64,000 nucleotides of DNA, from contig NZ_QLTT01000014.1 in NCBI RefSeq assembly GCF_003269295.1, positions 1-64,000 on the forward strand, written 5' to 3'. This stretch comes from Lentzea atacamensis. Its GTDB lineage: Bacteria > Actinomycetota > Actinomycetes > Mycobacteriales > Pseudonocardiaceae. The translations under genes were made by a program, and so were the position numbers. Positions 33,303 to 42,063 of the stretch are shown one piece after another. The number at the start of each line of letters is the position of its first letter. Position 1 is the first letter of the stretch. The notes below the pieces were generated by a model, which saw only the letters and a program-made list of their open reading frames with translations, was not told where the DNA came from and searched no databases.

Positions 33303-34108
33303 CCACCGAACTGGAGCACCTGCTCACCACCGCCCACCACGCCGTCGACCACGCCGAACAGCTGCTGCGCGGACACCCGCCCACCACCGTCCACGCCAAA
33401 GGCGACCGCGACATGGCCACCGACACCGACGTCGCCATCGAACGTGCCGTCCGCGCTCGGCTTGCCCACGAGACCCCTGCAATCCCGGTCCACGGCGAGG
33501 AGGAAGGCGGCGCCACGGCCGGCACGCGCTGGGAGCTCGACCCCATCGACGGCACCGCCAACCACCTACGCGGGCTGCCCTTGACCGGCATCAGCCTCGC
33601 CCTGATCCGCGAGCAGATCCCCATCCTCGGCGTCATCAGCCTGCCGCTGCTCCGCACCCGCCATTGGGCACTGGCCGGACACGGCGCGTTCTGCGATGGC
33701 CAGCCCATCACCGCGTCCCCCACCACCGACCTCGCCCAGGCACTGATCGCTGTCGGCGACTACGGCACCGGACCCGACGCGGGACCCCGCAACACCATCG
33801 CTCACGCGGTACACCAGCACCTCGCTCCCCGCGCCCAACGCATCCGCATGTTCGGCTCCGCCGCCGTGGATCTCGCCTGGCTCGCCGCCGGCCACCTCGA
33901 CGCCTCCATCACGCTTGGCAACCGCGCCTGGGACATGGCAGCCGGCGCGGTCATCGCACGCGAAGCAGGCGCACACGTCGTCGACCACGACGGAACCGAC
34001 CACACCACCGCATCCCGGTTCACGATCGCCACCGCACCCGGACTGCTCACCGCCGTCCTCGACACCCTCCACGCCGCCCTCGACGATGCCCGGACCTCAC
34101 TGTGCTGA
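33299..34108 (+). CDS. Inositol-monophosphatase-family phosphatase
   Basis: A 269-residue IMPase/FIG-family phosphatase with complete catalytic motifs: IPVHGEEEGG (metal Glu), WELDPIDGTANHLRGLPLTG (Asp cluster) and NRAWDMAAGAVIAREAGAHV (catalytic Asp). Likely dephosphorylates a sugar phosphate, inositol phosphate or 3'-phosphoadenosine-type nucleotide, with Mg2+. GTG 33299 overlaps the kinase stop. A degenerate relative occurs at 48388; this copy looks fully active. Confidence 0.88.
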   Translation: MTTELEHLLTTAHHAVDHAEQLLRGHPPTTVHAKGDRDMATDTDVAIERAVRARLAHETPAIPVHGEEEGGATAGTRWELDPIDGTANHLRGLPLTGISLALIREQIPILGVISLPLLRTRHWALAGHGAFCDGQPITASPTTDLAQALIAVGDYGTGPDAGPRNTIAHAVHQHLAPRAQRIRMFGSAAVDLAWLAAGHLDASITLGNRAWDMAAGAVIAREAGAHVVDHDGTDHTTASRFTIATAPGLLTAVLDTLHAALDDARTSLC

Positions 34109-34809
34109 TCACGTTCGAGGGACTGCCGGGCGCCGGGAAGACCACCCAGACCCGCCTGCTCGCCGACTGCCTGCGCCGTCAGGGCCGCACCGTGGTCACA
34201 CTCGACGATCTCGCCACACTCGACACCGACCCGGTCGCCGCCGACCTCGTTGCGGTCCTGGCCACCGCGGGTGACCCGTACTTGCGGGGCAGCGACCCGG
34301 TCGTGGACACCCTGCTCACCGCCGCCATCCGCGCAGACCTCGTCGCCACCGTCCTGGCCACCGCCCTCGACGCCGCAGGACCCGACGGCATCGTGATCGA
34401 GGACCGCGGCGAGAACACCATGTCCTCCTACGCCCTCGCCGGGCTGCTGCACCGCACCCGCACCAGCCCCGACGCCGCCCTGCAGTGGCTGACCGCGCTC
34501 ACCGGCCTCACCGGACGCCTCCCTGGCCGGGTGCTCTGGCTGCGCACCCCTGTCGATATCGCCACGCGACGCACCGCCCGACGCGGCCCGGACCGGCAGA
34601 CCACCGCCGAACACCGCGCGTACCTCAACCGCGTCGACCACGCCTACGAGCGGCTCGCCGCAGGCAACCCCGACCTTGACCAGGTGCACGGCGGTAACCA
34701 CGAGCCCGCACACGTCCACAAGCTCGTGCACCACGCCCTTGACCTGCCCGACAACCACTGCCCGCACTCAGGCGGCGACCTCCCACACCCGCCCGGCACA
34801 GCCTCCTAG
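34102..34809 (+). CDS. Second thymidylate-kinase-like protein
   Basis: A 235-residue nucleoside-monophosphate-kinase-fold protein: VLITFEGLPGAGKTTQTRLL gives Walker A at the very N-terminus, IVIEDRGENTMSSYALAGLL is the DR-G version of the DRY/SxxAY motif, and RRTARRGPDRQTTAEHRAYL is the lid. GTG 34102 overlaps the IMPase end. With the gene at 25564 it makes two such kinases in one operon, consistent with stepwise nucleotide phosphorylation. The C-terminal 30 residues are low-complexity. Confidence 0.78.
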   Translation: MLITFEGLPGAGKTTQTRLLADCLRRQGRTVVTLDDLATLDTDPVAADLVAVLATAGDPYLRGSDPVVDTLLTAAIRADLVATVLATALDAAGPDGIVIEDRGENTMSSYALAGLLHRTRTSPDAALQWLTALTGLTGRLPGRVLWLRTPVDIATRRTARRGPDRQTTAEHRAYLNRVDHAYERLAAGNPDLDQVHGGNHEPAHVHKLVHHALDLPDNHCPHSGGDLPHPPGTAS

Positions 34810-34860
34810 ACTGAGCCCACGCCGCCGCGTCCGATCACCCTTCCAGGAGAGCCCACCACC

Positions 34861-35778
34861 ATGACGAACGTCGTCAGCGCCACCCGGCCCATCCCCGGCG
34901 ACCTGCTGGCCGACGTACGCGCGGCTCGCCACGGCGACCCCGACAAACTCGCCGCCGTCCTCGAGTCTTGGGAACTGGAGGCCCTGACCGGCGGCCGCAA
35001 CAACGACGTGTTCACCTGGAACGGCACCTGCATCAAGCTCTACCGCAAGACCGACCGCAACCGCGTCGAACGAGAATGGCACGGCCTGAACCACGTCGCT
35101 GACCTGGGCATCGCGCCCCGGCCGCTGTGGCTCGACGAGCATCCCGACGAACCAGCACTCGGCATGACCTTGGTGCCGGGCACTCCTGCCGACGAGAACG
35201 CCTTTCCCCTTGCCGCGCTTAGGGATCTGGCCCGCGCCACCCGCGCGATGCAGGACCTTCCACTCACTGAACCGCTCGCGGCGTGGCCACGCGTCGACTC
35301 CATCACCCACTACATCGCGCGCCTCACCGATGTCTGGCCCGGCCAGCTCGCCGAATCCGACAACGACGAGTACACCGCGCAGATGCTGGCATTGCTGCAG
35401 CGCTGGCGCGCCAGCAACGACGCCGATCTACTCGCCCAGCCCGCGCCCAAAGTGTTCAGCCGCGGTGACGCCAATCTGCTCAACTGGCTGCACCACCGCA
35501 CCGATCTGTACGTAGTGGACTTCGAGTTCGCTGGTTTCAGCGATCCTGCCGTCGACGCCGCCGACCACATCGAGCACATCAGCGCCCACCACATCCCCGA
35601 CACAGCGTGGCTCGCCCTCACCGACCAGCTCGGCATCGACCACCGCAACCGCGCCCGCTTCGACGCAGCACGCCGCACAACCGCTCTGCGATGGCTCGCC
35701 GTGCTGTGGAAGCAACGCGACCGCCGAACAGACGAGTTCATCCGTCAGCTCGACCGGTGCCGTGCCCTCATCGGCTAG
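34861..35778 (+). CDS. APH/ChoK-type phosphotransferase
   Basis: A 305-residue kinase-like fold protein of the aminoglycoside/choline/homoserine kinase group. Motifs are GGRNNDVFTWNGTCIKLYRK (ATP Lys), FSRGDANLLNWLHHRTDLYV (catalytic Asp and Asn; Arg replaces the usual His) and VVDFEFAGFSDPAVDAAD (metal Asp). ATG 34861 is preceded by AGGAGAG and lies 51 bp after the previous gene, so it may be the last gene of the operon or have an additional promoter. It could phosphorylate a sugar intermediate or provide self-protection by phosphorylating the product. Confidence 0.82.
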   Translation: MTNVVSATRPIPGDLLADVRAARHGDPDKLAAVLESWELEALTGGRNNDVFTWNGTCIKLYRKTDRNRVEREWHGLNHVADLGIAPRPLWLDEHPDEPALGMTLVPGTPADENAFPLAALRDLARATRAMQDLPLTEPLAAWPRVDSITHYIARLTDVWPGQLAESDNDEYTAQMLALLQRWRASNDADLLAQPAPKVFSRGDANLLNWLHHRTDLYVVDFEFAGFSDPAVDAADHIEHISAHHIPDTAWLALTDQLGIDHRNRARFDAARRTTALRWLAVLWKQRDRRTDEFIRQLDRCRALIG

Positions 35779-35889
35779 CTTCACCGGCGCGCCGCATCGA
35801 CTCGACTGCCAGGCTCACCAAATGCCGAGCCTTCCGGACGCACGCAGTCGAGCAGTAGCGGAGGAAATGACACGACGACTGAGACTGAT

Positions 35890-36057
35890 CATGGTGTCAT
35901 CACCATGAGACTGGCCCGAACTCGCAGGTCACACAAGATCGACATGTCACAACCGTCGAGAACCTACATATGACGACGGGCCGGCCCCGGCGAGACATGT
36001 CCGCCGGGGCACTGCTCGGTCCTCAGCCAGTGAGGGACTGCTTCCCCCGGCTGAGGC
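35890..36057. other. Intergenic region with two hairpins
   Basis: The 328 bp between 35778 and 36107 contain CATGGTG-TCAT-CACCATG (35890-35907) and CCTCAGCC (36022-36029) pairing with GGCTGAGG (36050-36057). A similar phrase, ctgag(a/g)ctgatc(a/g)tggtg, appears at about 35880 and 36053. One hairpin may end the operon; the other may control the next gene. TATGGT at 36094-36099 may be the -10 of a leaderless gene starting at 36107. Confidence 0.45.
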
Positions 36058-36106
36058 TGATCGTGGTGACGAGGCCGTCGAGCTGCGGCCGCGCTATGGT
36101 CGCCCG

Positions 36107-36721
36107 ATGCGTCGTGTGTCCTGGTCGAGGGTGTTCTCGGCGCTCGCTGTCGCTTGTTCCGCCGTCGTCGTGGTGGTCGCAGTGACGATGTTCGTCACGG
36201 ACCCCAACTGGGCCATGGGCTTGCTCTCGGTGTTCGCCTTGGCGGGGTTCGCGACGTCGGCCCGGTCAGCCATCGTCGACTGGCAGATGCGACGGCACGC
36301 ACCCCGGGACCCACGAGCGATCGCCCTGTACGAGGAGCTGGAGCAACTCGCGGAGGTGTGGCGTGGCCGACGCCTGGCGAGCGACAAGCACGCGGTGGCA
36401 CTGGTCTTCCCGATCGACAAGCTGCCCGTGGTGGTGCGCATGGACTTCAACGCTCTCGACTACGACGCCAAGGTGGTGACCGCCGAGCGCCTCATCCTGA
36501 CGCCATTCCGGCCGATCGTGCTCCGCAAGATCCAAGGTGGACGGTTCGAGCTGGACGAGAACAACCGCGTGGTGCTGCTGCCCGAGCACGGCGCCCGGCG
36601 AGAAGGCACTGCGCTGCGAGCGGTCAGCTGGATGTTGCGAACAGGCATGGGCGTGCTCACGGCCGGGGAGATGCAGGAACTCGTCGAGCAGGTACGGGCG
36701 GCGCAGCCTGTCGAACGCTGA
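36107..36721 (+). CDS. Membrane-anchored hypothetical protein, 204 aa
   Basis: The N-terminus has two membrane helices (FSALAVACSAVVVVVAVTMF and WAMGLLSVFALAGFATSARS), then a cytoplasmic domain of about 145 residues. No catalytic motif seen; the soluble part has the mixed strand pattern AVALVFPIDKLPVVVRMDFN. ATG 36107 follows TATGGT closely, suggesting leaderless expression. Family unknown. Confidence 0.6.
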   Translation: MRRVSWSRVFSALAVACSAVVVVVAVTMFVTDPNWAMGLLSVFALAGFATSARSAIVDWQMRRHAPRDPRAIALYEELEQLAEVWRGRRLASDKHAVALVFPIDKLPVVVRMDFNALDYDAKVVTAERLILTPFRPIVLRKIQGGRFELDENNRVVLLPEHGARREGTALRAVSWMLRTGMGVLTAGEMQELVEQVRAAQPVER

Positions 36722-36885
36722 CGGTCTGGCGGCAGCTCCCGCAACCACGTCCGGCACAAACGAGCATGTTCTCCTCGGTGAGCACGCGTGGCGGCACTGG
36801 CTGGTGCTGTGCCGGGTGAGTAATCGCTCGTTCCAGCACGTCCGGCGAGCCACACTCGGTGCCGAATCCCAGCACAGCCGAACGG

Positions 36886-37803
36886 ATGACCGTGTCTGAC
36901 CCGAAGCTCAAGCGAGCTCACCACACCGTTCCCCGCTTCCACCTCGAGCGGTTCGCCCGGCCGCCCGGCCCCGGCCGCGCGCACGCGCAGCTGACGCGGG
37001 TCGAGCTGCCCGGCACCAAGCGGCACCCGATCTCGGTGACCTCGGCGACCGTCGAGAGGGACTTTTACCTCATGCGCACCACCGAGGGTGACCTCACCGA
37101 TGCCTTCGAGGACCAGCTGTCCGAAGTCGAGGGAGCCGCGGCGGCCGCCGTGCGCGACCTCGTCGACAAGGGCGCCTGGCCCCTCACCGACGAGAACCGC
37201 GAACCGATCGCGGCGTGGGCCGCTCTGCAGCACCTGCGCACACCGGGCGAGCGGGAGATGCTGGCTGTCGCCACCGAGCTGGCCAGCGAGATCACCAGTC
37301 GCGGCCTCCGCGCCGAACTCCCCGGACTCGCGGGGGCAGGCCCGCACACCTATGTGCGGCAACGAGAACTGTCTCGTGAGGACCGCGACCAGCTGCGTGA
37401 GATCCACCTGCAAGGGATGGTCCGCAGCTTCCGGTCCGCCGTCGCCACGCTGCTGGGCTGCGCGTGGACCGTGGTGCGGTTCCAGCGGAAATCGCTGATC
37501 ACGTCCGACACACCCGTCACGCTGATCCCGATCGCCGACGCCGACATCCGCACCCCGCTGAGCCTGGCCTCCAACGACGGGATCCTCGTGCCGCTCGACC
37601 GACGCGTCGCCCTGCTCATGGTGGACGGCACCGGCGACGACCGCATGATCGCCGGCACCACCCAGGCCAGCAAGTCGCTCAACCAGGAGATCGTCAACGG
37701 CGCGCGGCGATGCGTGTTCCACCATCCCGATGACGACCCGCTCGCCGGCCTCGTCCTGCCCGAGCCCGCACAGGCACAGCTGATGTTCGAGCGCATGGTC
37801 TGA
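36886..37803 (+). CDS. DUF4238-like protein
   Basis: A 305-residue protein whose N-terminus (KRAHHTVPRFHLERFA) matches the H-x-V-P-R-x-(Y/H)-L signature of DUF4238, followed by a long helical region and the end segment SLITSDTPVTLIPIADAD typical of that family. ATG 36886 is used; GTG 36892 is an alternative. DUF4238 proteins are often found in defence-island or mobile contexts but their activity is unknown. Confidence 0.7.
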   Translation: MTVSDPKLKRAHHTVPRFHLERFARPPGPGRAHAQLTRVELPGTKRHPISVTSATVERDFYLMRTTEGDLTDAFEDQLSEVEGAAAAAVRDLVDKGAWPLTDENREPIAAWAALQHLRTPGEREMLAVATELASEITSRGLRAELPGLAGAGPHTYVRQRELSREDRDQLREIHLQGMVRSFRSAVATLLGCAWTVVRFQRKSLITSDTPVTLIPIADADIRTPLSLASNDGILVPLDRRVALLMVDGTGDDRMIAGTTQASKSLNQEIVNGARRCVFHHPDDDPLAGLVLPEPAQAQLMFERMV

Positions 37804-37843
37804 CCGGAAGCGCGAGCGTGAGCGCGACCCAGCCGGGCATGCT

Positions 37844-38848
37844 GTGCCGGTGAGCGCGCAGCGACCCAACCCTGTAGACCAGGCGCTGGCCGAGCTGTCC
37901 GGGTCTCGCTTCCGGGTACTCGACGAGCCCTCGTACCGGATCGAGGACGACGGGATCGTCGCGAGTTTCCGGTTGCAGCTCTTCGTCAGCGCGGGGCTGC
38001 GACCGGTCGCGGTCGCCATCCAGGACGTGGCCGAGGGTGGCATCTCGCTGACCAATGGCTGCGAGTCCATTGTGAGCCGGGTGTGGCGAGACCACGTTCC
38101 GGGCGAACCGCTTCCGCCGCTGTGGGTTCAGAGGATCATCACCCCGACATATCCGGGGTGGGACTCGGACGCACTCAGCTCCTGGCAGATGGTCACGTTC
38201 GAAGTCCAGTCACCGCACTGGTTGTCTGCTCCGCAGTGGACGGCTATCACCCAGCCCGAGCTCGACCGCTTGGTCGGCAGGCCCGTCGACGACCAGCGCG
38301 GCCGCGATTTCGAGCCGGAACCAGCGCCCGACGACGTCGACTATGCGCTGGTGCCAATGCACCAGATCCCGCTGGAGAAGCCGTTCCGGCAACAGTGCAT
38401 GACCTCCGCCGCACCAGGTCGGACGCCACCACGACGGCCCAGGCTGCCGTGGCCGTGGCGGAGCAGCCGCGAGAATCGAGCCACCGGCGTTCCCAGCGGG
38501 AGCTGCTGCTGGTACCACCGCGGAGACTGGTCAGCCGTCATCGAGACCGCCATCCGGCTGATCAGCGAGGCCAAAGCCCGAGGGCTCGGCGCGGCGGACC
38601 AGCTGCGCGACGTCGTGCTCGAGGCCGCCCACGTCGACGGCATCACCGGCTGGGACCAGCAGGCGTTGCACAGCCTGCTGGTCGACCCGATCGTTCTCGG
38701 CAAGAACGCCAACGAGCCGACGGTGTGGTTTGTCAACGGCCAGCACCGGACCCGCGCGATGCGTGACGCCGGCGTCACCGAGGTCCTCGTCGCCGCACGC
38801 CCGCAGATCGGCAAGATCATCGGGCCAGCGCGCACTGACGAGCGCTAA
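37844..38848 (+). CDS. Hypothetical protein with ParB/Srx-like end
   Basis: A 334-residue reading frame from GTG 37844. The C-terminal third contains LLVDPIVLGKNANEPTVWFV then NGQHRTRAMRDAGVTEVLVA, resembling the ParB/sulfiredoxin-type N-terminal fold (G-x-x-R). In the middle (about 38390-38510) the translation becomes Pro/Arg-rich (TPPRRPRLPWPWRSS), while a neighbouring frame gives a more normal stretch (DLRRTRSDATTTAQAAVAVA), so a pair of compensating frameshifts is possible. Function unknown. Confidence 0.45.
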   Translation: MPVSAQRPNPVDQALAELSGSRFRVLDEPSYRIEDDGIVASFRLQLFVSAGLRPVAVAIQDVAEGGISLTNGCESIVSRVWRDHVPGEPLPPLWVQRIITPTYPGWDSDALSSWQMVTFEVQSPHWLSAPQWTAITQPELDRLVGRPVDDQRGRDFEPEPAPDDVDYALVPMHQIPLEKPFRQQCMTSAAPGRTPPRRPRLPWPWRSSRENRATGVPSGSCCWYHRGDWSAVIETAIRLISEAKARGLGAADQLRDVVLEAAHVDGITGWDQQALHSLLVDPIVLGKNANEPTVWFVNGQHRTRAMRDAGVTEVLVAARPQIGKIIGPARTDER

Positions 38849-38965
38849 TACCCGGCCATCGCACCAGGCCGACGTGCGGATGCCGTCGAGCGCGCTACTA
38901 GCGTGAGCTGGACTGGCGCAGTCCGAGCTTGAGGTATCGGGCCGGGAACGGGCACCGTGTCGACG

Positions 38966-39184
38966 ATGAGCGACAGAATTAACGTCGAGCGCCTTCGGCA
39001 GATCGAAGCCCAACTCACCGACGACACTCTCACCGACGACGACCTGGTCGCCGCGCTGGTCGACGCGGGGCTTCCGGAGCTGGCTCGGGTCGTGACCCGC
39101 TTCACCCGCAGCGCTCGACCCCGCCGCGTTGCCGAGCCGGGTCGGCCACACCTCCACGTCGTTGACGACGACGCGCCCCGCTGA
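38966..39184 (+). CDS. Small hypothetical protein, 72 aa
   Basis: Starts at ATG 38966 (MSDRINVERLRQIEAQLTDD); a GTG at 38957 is also possible. It is a helical acidic protein ending in RPHLHVVDDDAPR. No known domain. It precedes the region of duplicated palindromes. Confidence 0.5.
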   Translation: MSDRINVERLRQIEAQLTDDTLTDDDLVAALVDAGLPELARVVTRFTRSARPRRVAEPGRPHLHVVDDDAPR

Positions 39185-39215
39185 TCACCACAACAGCCCC
39201 GGTTCACAGCCCGCA

Positions 39216-39275
39216 TGGGAACTCAGTTCCCACGCGGATTGACCCTGCTCGGCTGGCGTGGGAACTTAGTTCCCA
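39216..39275 (+). promoter_or_regulatory. Duplicated 17-bp palindrome operator
   Basis: Two perfect palindromes of the form TGGGAACT-N-AGTTCCCA stand at 39216-39232 and 39259-39275, exactly 43 bp apart, i.e. about four helical turns. The last A of the second copy is the first base of ATG 39275, and TTGACC (39239-39244) lies between them as a possible -35. A dimeric repressor on both sites would block transcription. The gene product itself is a plausible regulator of the site. Confidence 0.75.
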
Positions 39276-40474
39276 TGCCAGCCATCGACATCGCCTTGCC
39301 GGACGCTCTGCCGCCCGACTACGTCTTCCAGCAGGGACGCACCTACGGCAACGTGCCGACCTTCCTGTACCTCAACACCGGCTACCCGAAGCTGGCCACG
39401 GCGGTGATACGCATCGACGCCGGCGACTACCGCTGGAACCACATCGCACAAGCCCCGTTCTGCGTGGCCTGGAAGATTCCCGTCATCGTCGCCACTGCCG
39501 AGCTGCGCGAACTGCTGCAGCGGCTCGTGCCGTTGTTCCAGACCGTCGCGGCCGGCCTAGACGTCGACCCGGATCCCAACCCGCCCACGACCGATGTCAA
39601 CGACCCGAACTTCGACGCCGACTGCAACCGGCCTGTCGGCACCCAGGTGCTCACGCCCGCCGCCGAGCAGGCCCGCCAGCGCATCGCCGACGAGCTCGCC
39701 ACCGCCTTCGCGGACTGGCCGCTCGTCGAGACCCACGACGTCGCCCTCACGACCGAGCAGGAACTTGAGCTCGAACAGCGGATCGCCCCGGACGCCGAGA
39801 TCTACCCCGATCTCACCGAGCTAGCCGAGACGCTGCGCGCCGCGGCCCCGCCGGTCACCCCCGGCAACTACGTGATGATCCCCGGCCTGGTTGACCGGCT
39901 GCGCGCGATCCGGGACCGCGTCCGCGAGCGCGAACTCCAGCGGCTGGAAGCCATCTCCAACACCATCCGGACCGCCACCGCCGACCGTGACCGCCTGCTC
40001 AGCCAGGCCTCCACGTGGAAAGACACGTCCGGCACGACCTCGCAACGAGCGCTCGCCGAGCGCACAGGGCTCACCCACCGCGGCGTCGGCAAGATCATCG
40101 GACGGAGGCAGGTCGAAGAGTCCCTCGGCCCCCAAGACCTTCCCGAGCTGACCGACGCCGATGTGGCAGTACTGCACCTGGGCCCCAGCACCCCCGAACA
40201 GCGCTACCACTGGGCATCGTGCGAGCACCCCGCCGCGCGCGTACACGCGGCCGCCGACACCGTGTTCGACGAGCAGCGCGGCAGCCACGGTCTGCCCGTG
40301 CGTCCGGCCGCCTCCACCGACCTCAGCCGCTTTGGCGAACTGCGCTCGGACTGGTCGATCGGCACCTGCGGGACCTGCTGCGCTCCAGTGGTCACGTTCC
40401 GGCTCCACACCGCCGACGGAACCTGGCAAACCCCGTGGGTGCTGCTGCAGAAGCATGGCGAACCCGAGTGGTGA
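39275..40474 (+). CDS. Hypothetical protein with HTH-like segment, 399 aa
   Basis: The start ATG 39275 abuts the second palindrome; transcription would be leaderless. N-terminal residues 1-170 are mixed alpha/beta. Around residues 240-275 a helical segment (LSQASTWKDTSGTTSQRALA, ERTGLTHRGVGKIIGRRQVE) looks like a resolvase- or XRE-type helix-turn-helix. The C-terminus has two CxxC-like pairs (IGTCGTCCAPVVTF). A DNA-binding role, possibly autoregulation through the palindromes, is plausible but unproven. No closer family recognised. Confidence 0.6.
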   Translation: MPAIDIALPDALPPDYVFQQGRTYGNVPTFLYLNTGYPKLATAVIRIDAGDYRWNHIAQAPFCVAWKIPVIVATAELRELLQRLVPLFQTVAAGLDVDPDPNPPTTDVNDPNFDADCNRPVGTQVLTPAAEQARQRIADELATAFADWPLVETHDVALTTEQELELEQRIAPDAEIYPDLTELAETLRAAAPPVTPGNYVMIPGLVDRLRAIRDRVRERELQRLEAISNTIRTATADRDRLLSQASTWKDTSGTTSQRALAERTGLTHRGVGKIIGRRQVEESLGPQDLPELTDADVAVLHLGPSTPEQRYHWASCEHPAARVHAAADTVFDEQRGSHGLPVRPAASTDLSRFGELRSDWSIGTCGTCCAPVVTFRLHTADGTWQTPWVLLQKHGEPEW

Positions 40475-40720
40475 CGGCGCCAACCGCGACCAAACCGGCC
40501 GCTCGATCCGCTGCTCTGCATGAGCTGCGTGCCGCCCCGTTCCGAGGCCTCCACCACCACAAACGGCGTCCAATGTTGGCTCGGTGAGGTACCCGGCCAA
40601 CGCAAAACCAACAACGAGTCAACAACGCCCCGCAACGCTTTTCCCCACGCTTTCCACACACCCAGGGGAAACGCTGGCACCGCTCGGCCACGTCGAGCAT
40701 CGACCGAAGGGGAACCCACC

Positions 40721-40753
40721 ATGACCACAGCGTGCTCGGCCACGACCGCATGA
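40721..40753 (+). CDS. 10-residue leader peptide
   Basis: ATG 40721 follows AAGGGG by 8 bases and encodes MTTACSATTA; its TGA overlaps the ATG of the next gene (ATGA at 40750). The short frame may serve to load ribosomes on the downstream small gene. Confidence 0.4.
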   Translation: MTTACSATTA

Positions 40754-40920
40754 CCGAGACCGTCACCGAGCACCAGCACACCGGCGCCGGCACGGTCGCC
40801 GACGCGTTTCTCCACGCCGCACTCGCGCACGGCGTGCCTGGAGACCGTGACAACGCCTCCGCGATCGTCATTGCCCTCACCCGCGACCCGCTCGCCAGCG
40901 CGGCCAGCATCCGGTCCTGA
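40750..40920 (+). CDS. Small hypothetical protein, 56 aa
   Basis: Coupled to the 10-codon leader by ATGA. It encodes MTETVTEHQHTGAGTVADAF and ends in DNASAIVIALTRDPLASAAS, a short alpha-helical peptide without membrane segment. No family is recognised. Confidence 0.45.
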   Translation: MTETVTEHQHTGAGTVADAFLHAALAHGVPGDRDNASAIVIALTRDPLASAASIRS

Positions 40921-41014
40921 CATCTCCGATGCGGATCGCGGCCGCACGCAGTGACATGCGGCCGCAGAACCGGACGCACCCCAGCGCATGAACCGGCAGG
41001 GTTTCCGGGTTTCC

Positions 41015-41043
41015 TGCTGTTTCCGTCCACACTGGAAACAGCA
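41015..41043. promoter_or_regulatory. Inverted repeat before Nudix gene
   Basis: TGCTGTTTCC (41015-41024) and GGAAACAGCA (41034-41043) form a perfect 10-bp inverted repeat with a 9-nt spacer; partial GTTTCC copies precede it. It lies 42 bp before ATG 41085 and is a likely operator or hairpin. Confidence 0.55.
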
Positions 41044-41084
41044 GAACTGTTCTCTCCCAACTGATCCAGCGACATGCTGATCCC

Positions 41085-41990
41085 ATGAACACGATCTCGG
41101 TGATCACCGAACACGACGCTCTGGTGGTACCTGACGAGTCCCGGTGGGGACAGGGCTACGGAGACCGCCCGTACACCGCGGCCGACCTGGACACCATCGC
41201 CGTCAACGTGGCGCCCGTCTGCGGATCCGGTCACCCGCCCCGGTTGCTCGCCGAGCATCCAGGCTTCGGCTGGATCTCCGCGAGCGAGGCGCTCGTTCCC
41301 GCTGGGTTCGACCTCCTCGGCCACCCCAATCGCGCGGGCGTCGACCCAGTCCTGCTCGACCCAGCCGTGCCGACCGCGCCGGAGGGCCAGCCGCAGGTGC
41401 CGGCAGCGCTACGCGAGTACTTCCGCAGCCGTGGATGGGCGATGGACCAGCACGGCCGCCCGCTGCACCCGCGCGCCGACCAACTGCTCGCCGATCCACG
41501 CATCGGCCTGCCTGCCAGCCTGGGGCCCGCCTACCACCTCGGGGAGTCCGTGGTCGCCGACGCCGTCGCGGTCGCCGGCGACCAGGTCCTCCTCACCACC
41601 CGCGCGACCCCGCACGATGGCTTGATCCCCGCCTTGCCCGGCGGCCACGGCACTCCCGCCGACGAAGGCCGCACGGCCACGAGCTGGCGCGCCGGTAATC
41701 GCAAACCCACGGTGGACGGCATCATCGCCACCGCACGCCGCAAGCTGCTCGAGGAGACCGGCTTGGCCGCCCCGCCCGACAGCCGCGCCGAGATCGTGCG
41801 AGCGATCCGGCCGGTCTCCAGCGTGCACACCTTGCACGCCTGGACCGCTGTCTACACGGTGAGATTCGAGTTGTCCGCCCGCACGAACCTCACCGTGCGA
41901 CCGGACTCCGGCGCCCACTGGTCTCCACTGGCCACATTGGGATTCATGTGGCCTGACCATCGCCGCGCTTTGGTCGCCGCAATCGGGTAA
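41085..41990 (+). CDS. Nudix hydrolase
   Basis: A 301-residue protein. The C-terminal 140 residues form a Nudix domain: VADAVAVAGDQVLLTTRATP, then a Nudix box whose second half is clear (IIATARRKLLEETGL), and SSVHTLHAWTAVYTVRFELS. The N-terminal 150 residues are a separate Pro-rich part of unknown role. The usual Gly at the start of the box is preceded by an insert (RKPTVDG). Likely cleaves a nucleotide diphosphate derivative. Stands alone behind the inverted repeat. Confidence 0.75.
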   Translation: MNTISVITEHDALVVPDESRWGQGYGDRPYTAADLDTIAVNVAPVCGSGHPPRLLAEHPGFGWISASEALVPAGFDLLGHPNRAGVDPVLLDPAVPTAPEGQPQVPAALREYFRSRGWAMDQHGRPLHPRADQLLADPRIGLPASLGPAYHLGESVVADAVAVAGDQVLLTTRATPHDGLIPALPGGHGTPADEGRTATSWRAGNRKPTVDGIIATARRKLLEETGLAAPPDSRAEIVRAIRPVSSVHTLHAWTAVYTVRFELSARTNLTVRPDSGAHWSPLATLGFMWPDHRRALVAAIG

Positions 41991-42063
41991 ACCGCCGTGC
42001 AGGCACATCGGCGACCAGCCGACAGCTGCGGCGGGCCGCACGGGCCGCCCCGGCCCGTGCCGT

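Noticed and set aside
24142-35778. Dpd-type DNA modification, Qat or type IV CBASS defence
   Set aside because: The QueC-like gene invites the idea, but no TGT/DpdA, QatABD, CD-NTase or effector is present.
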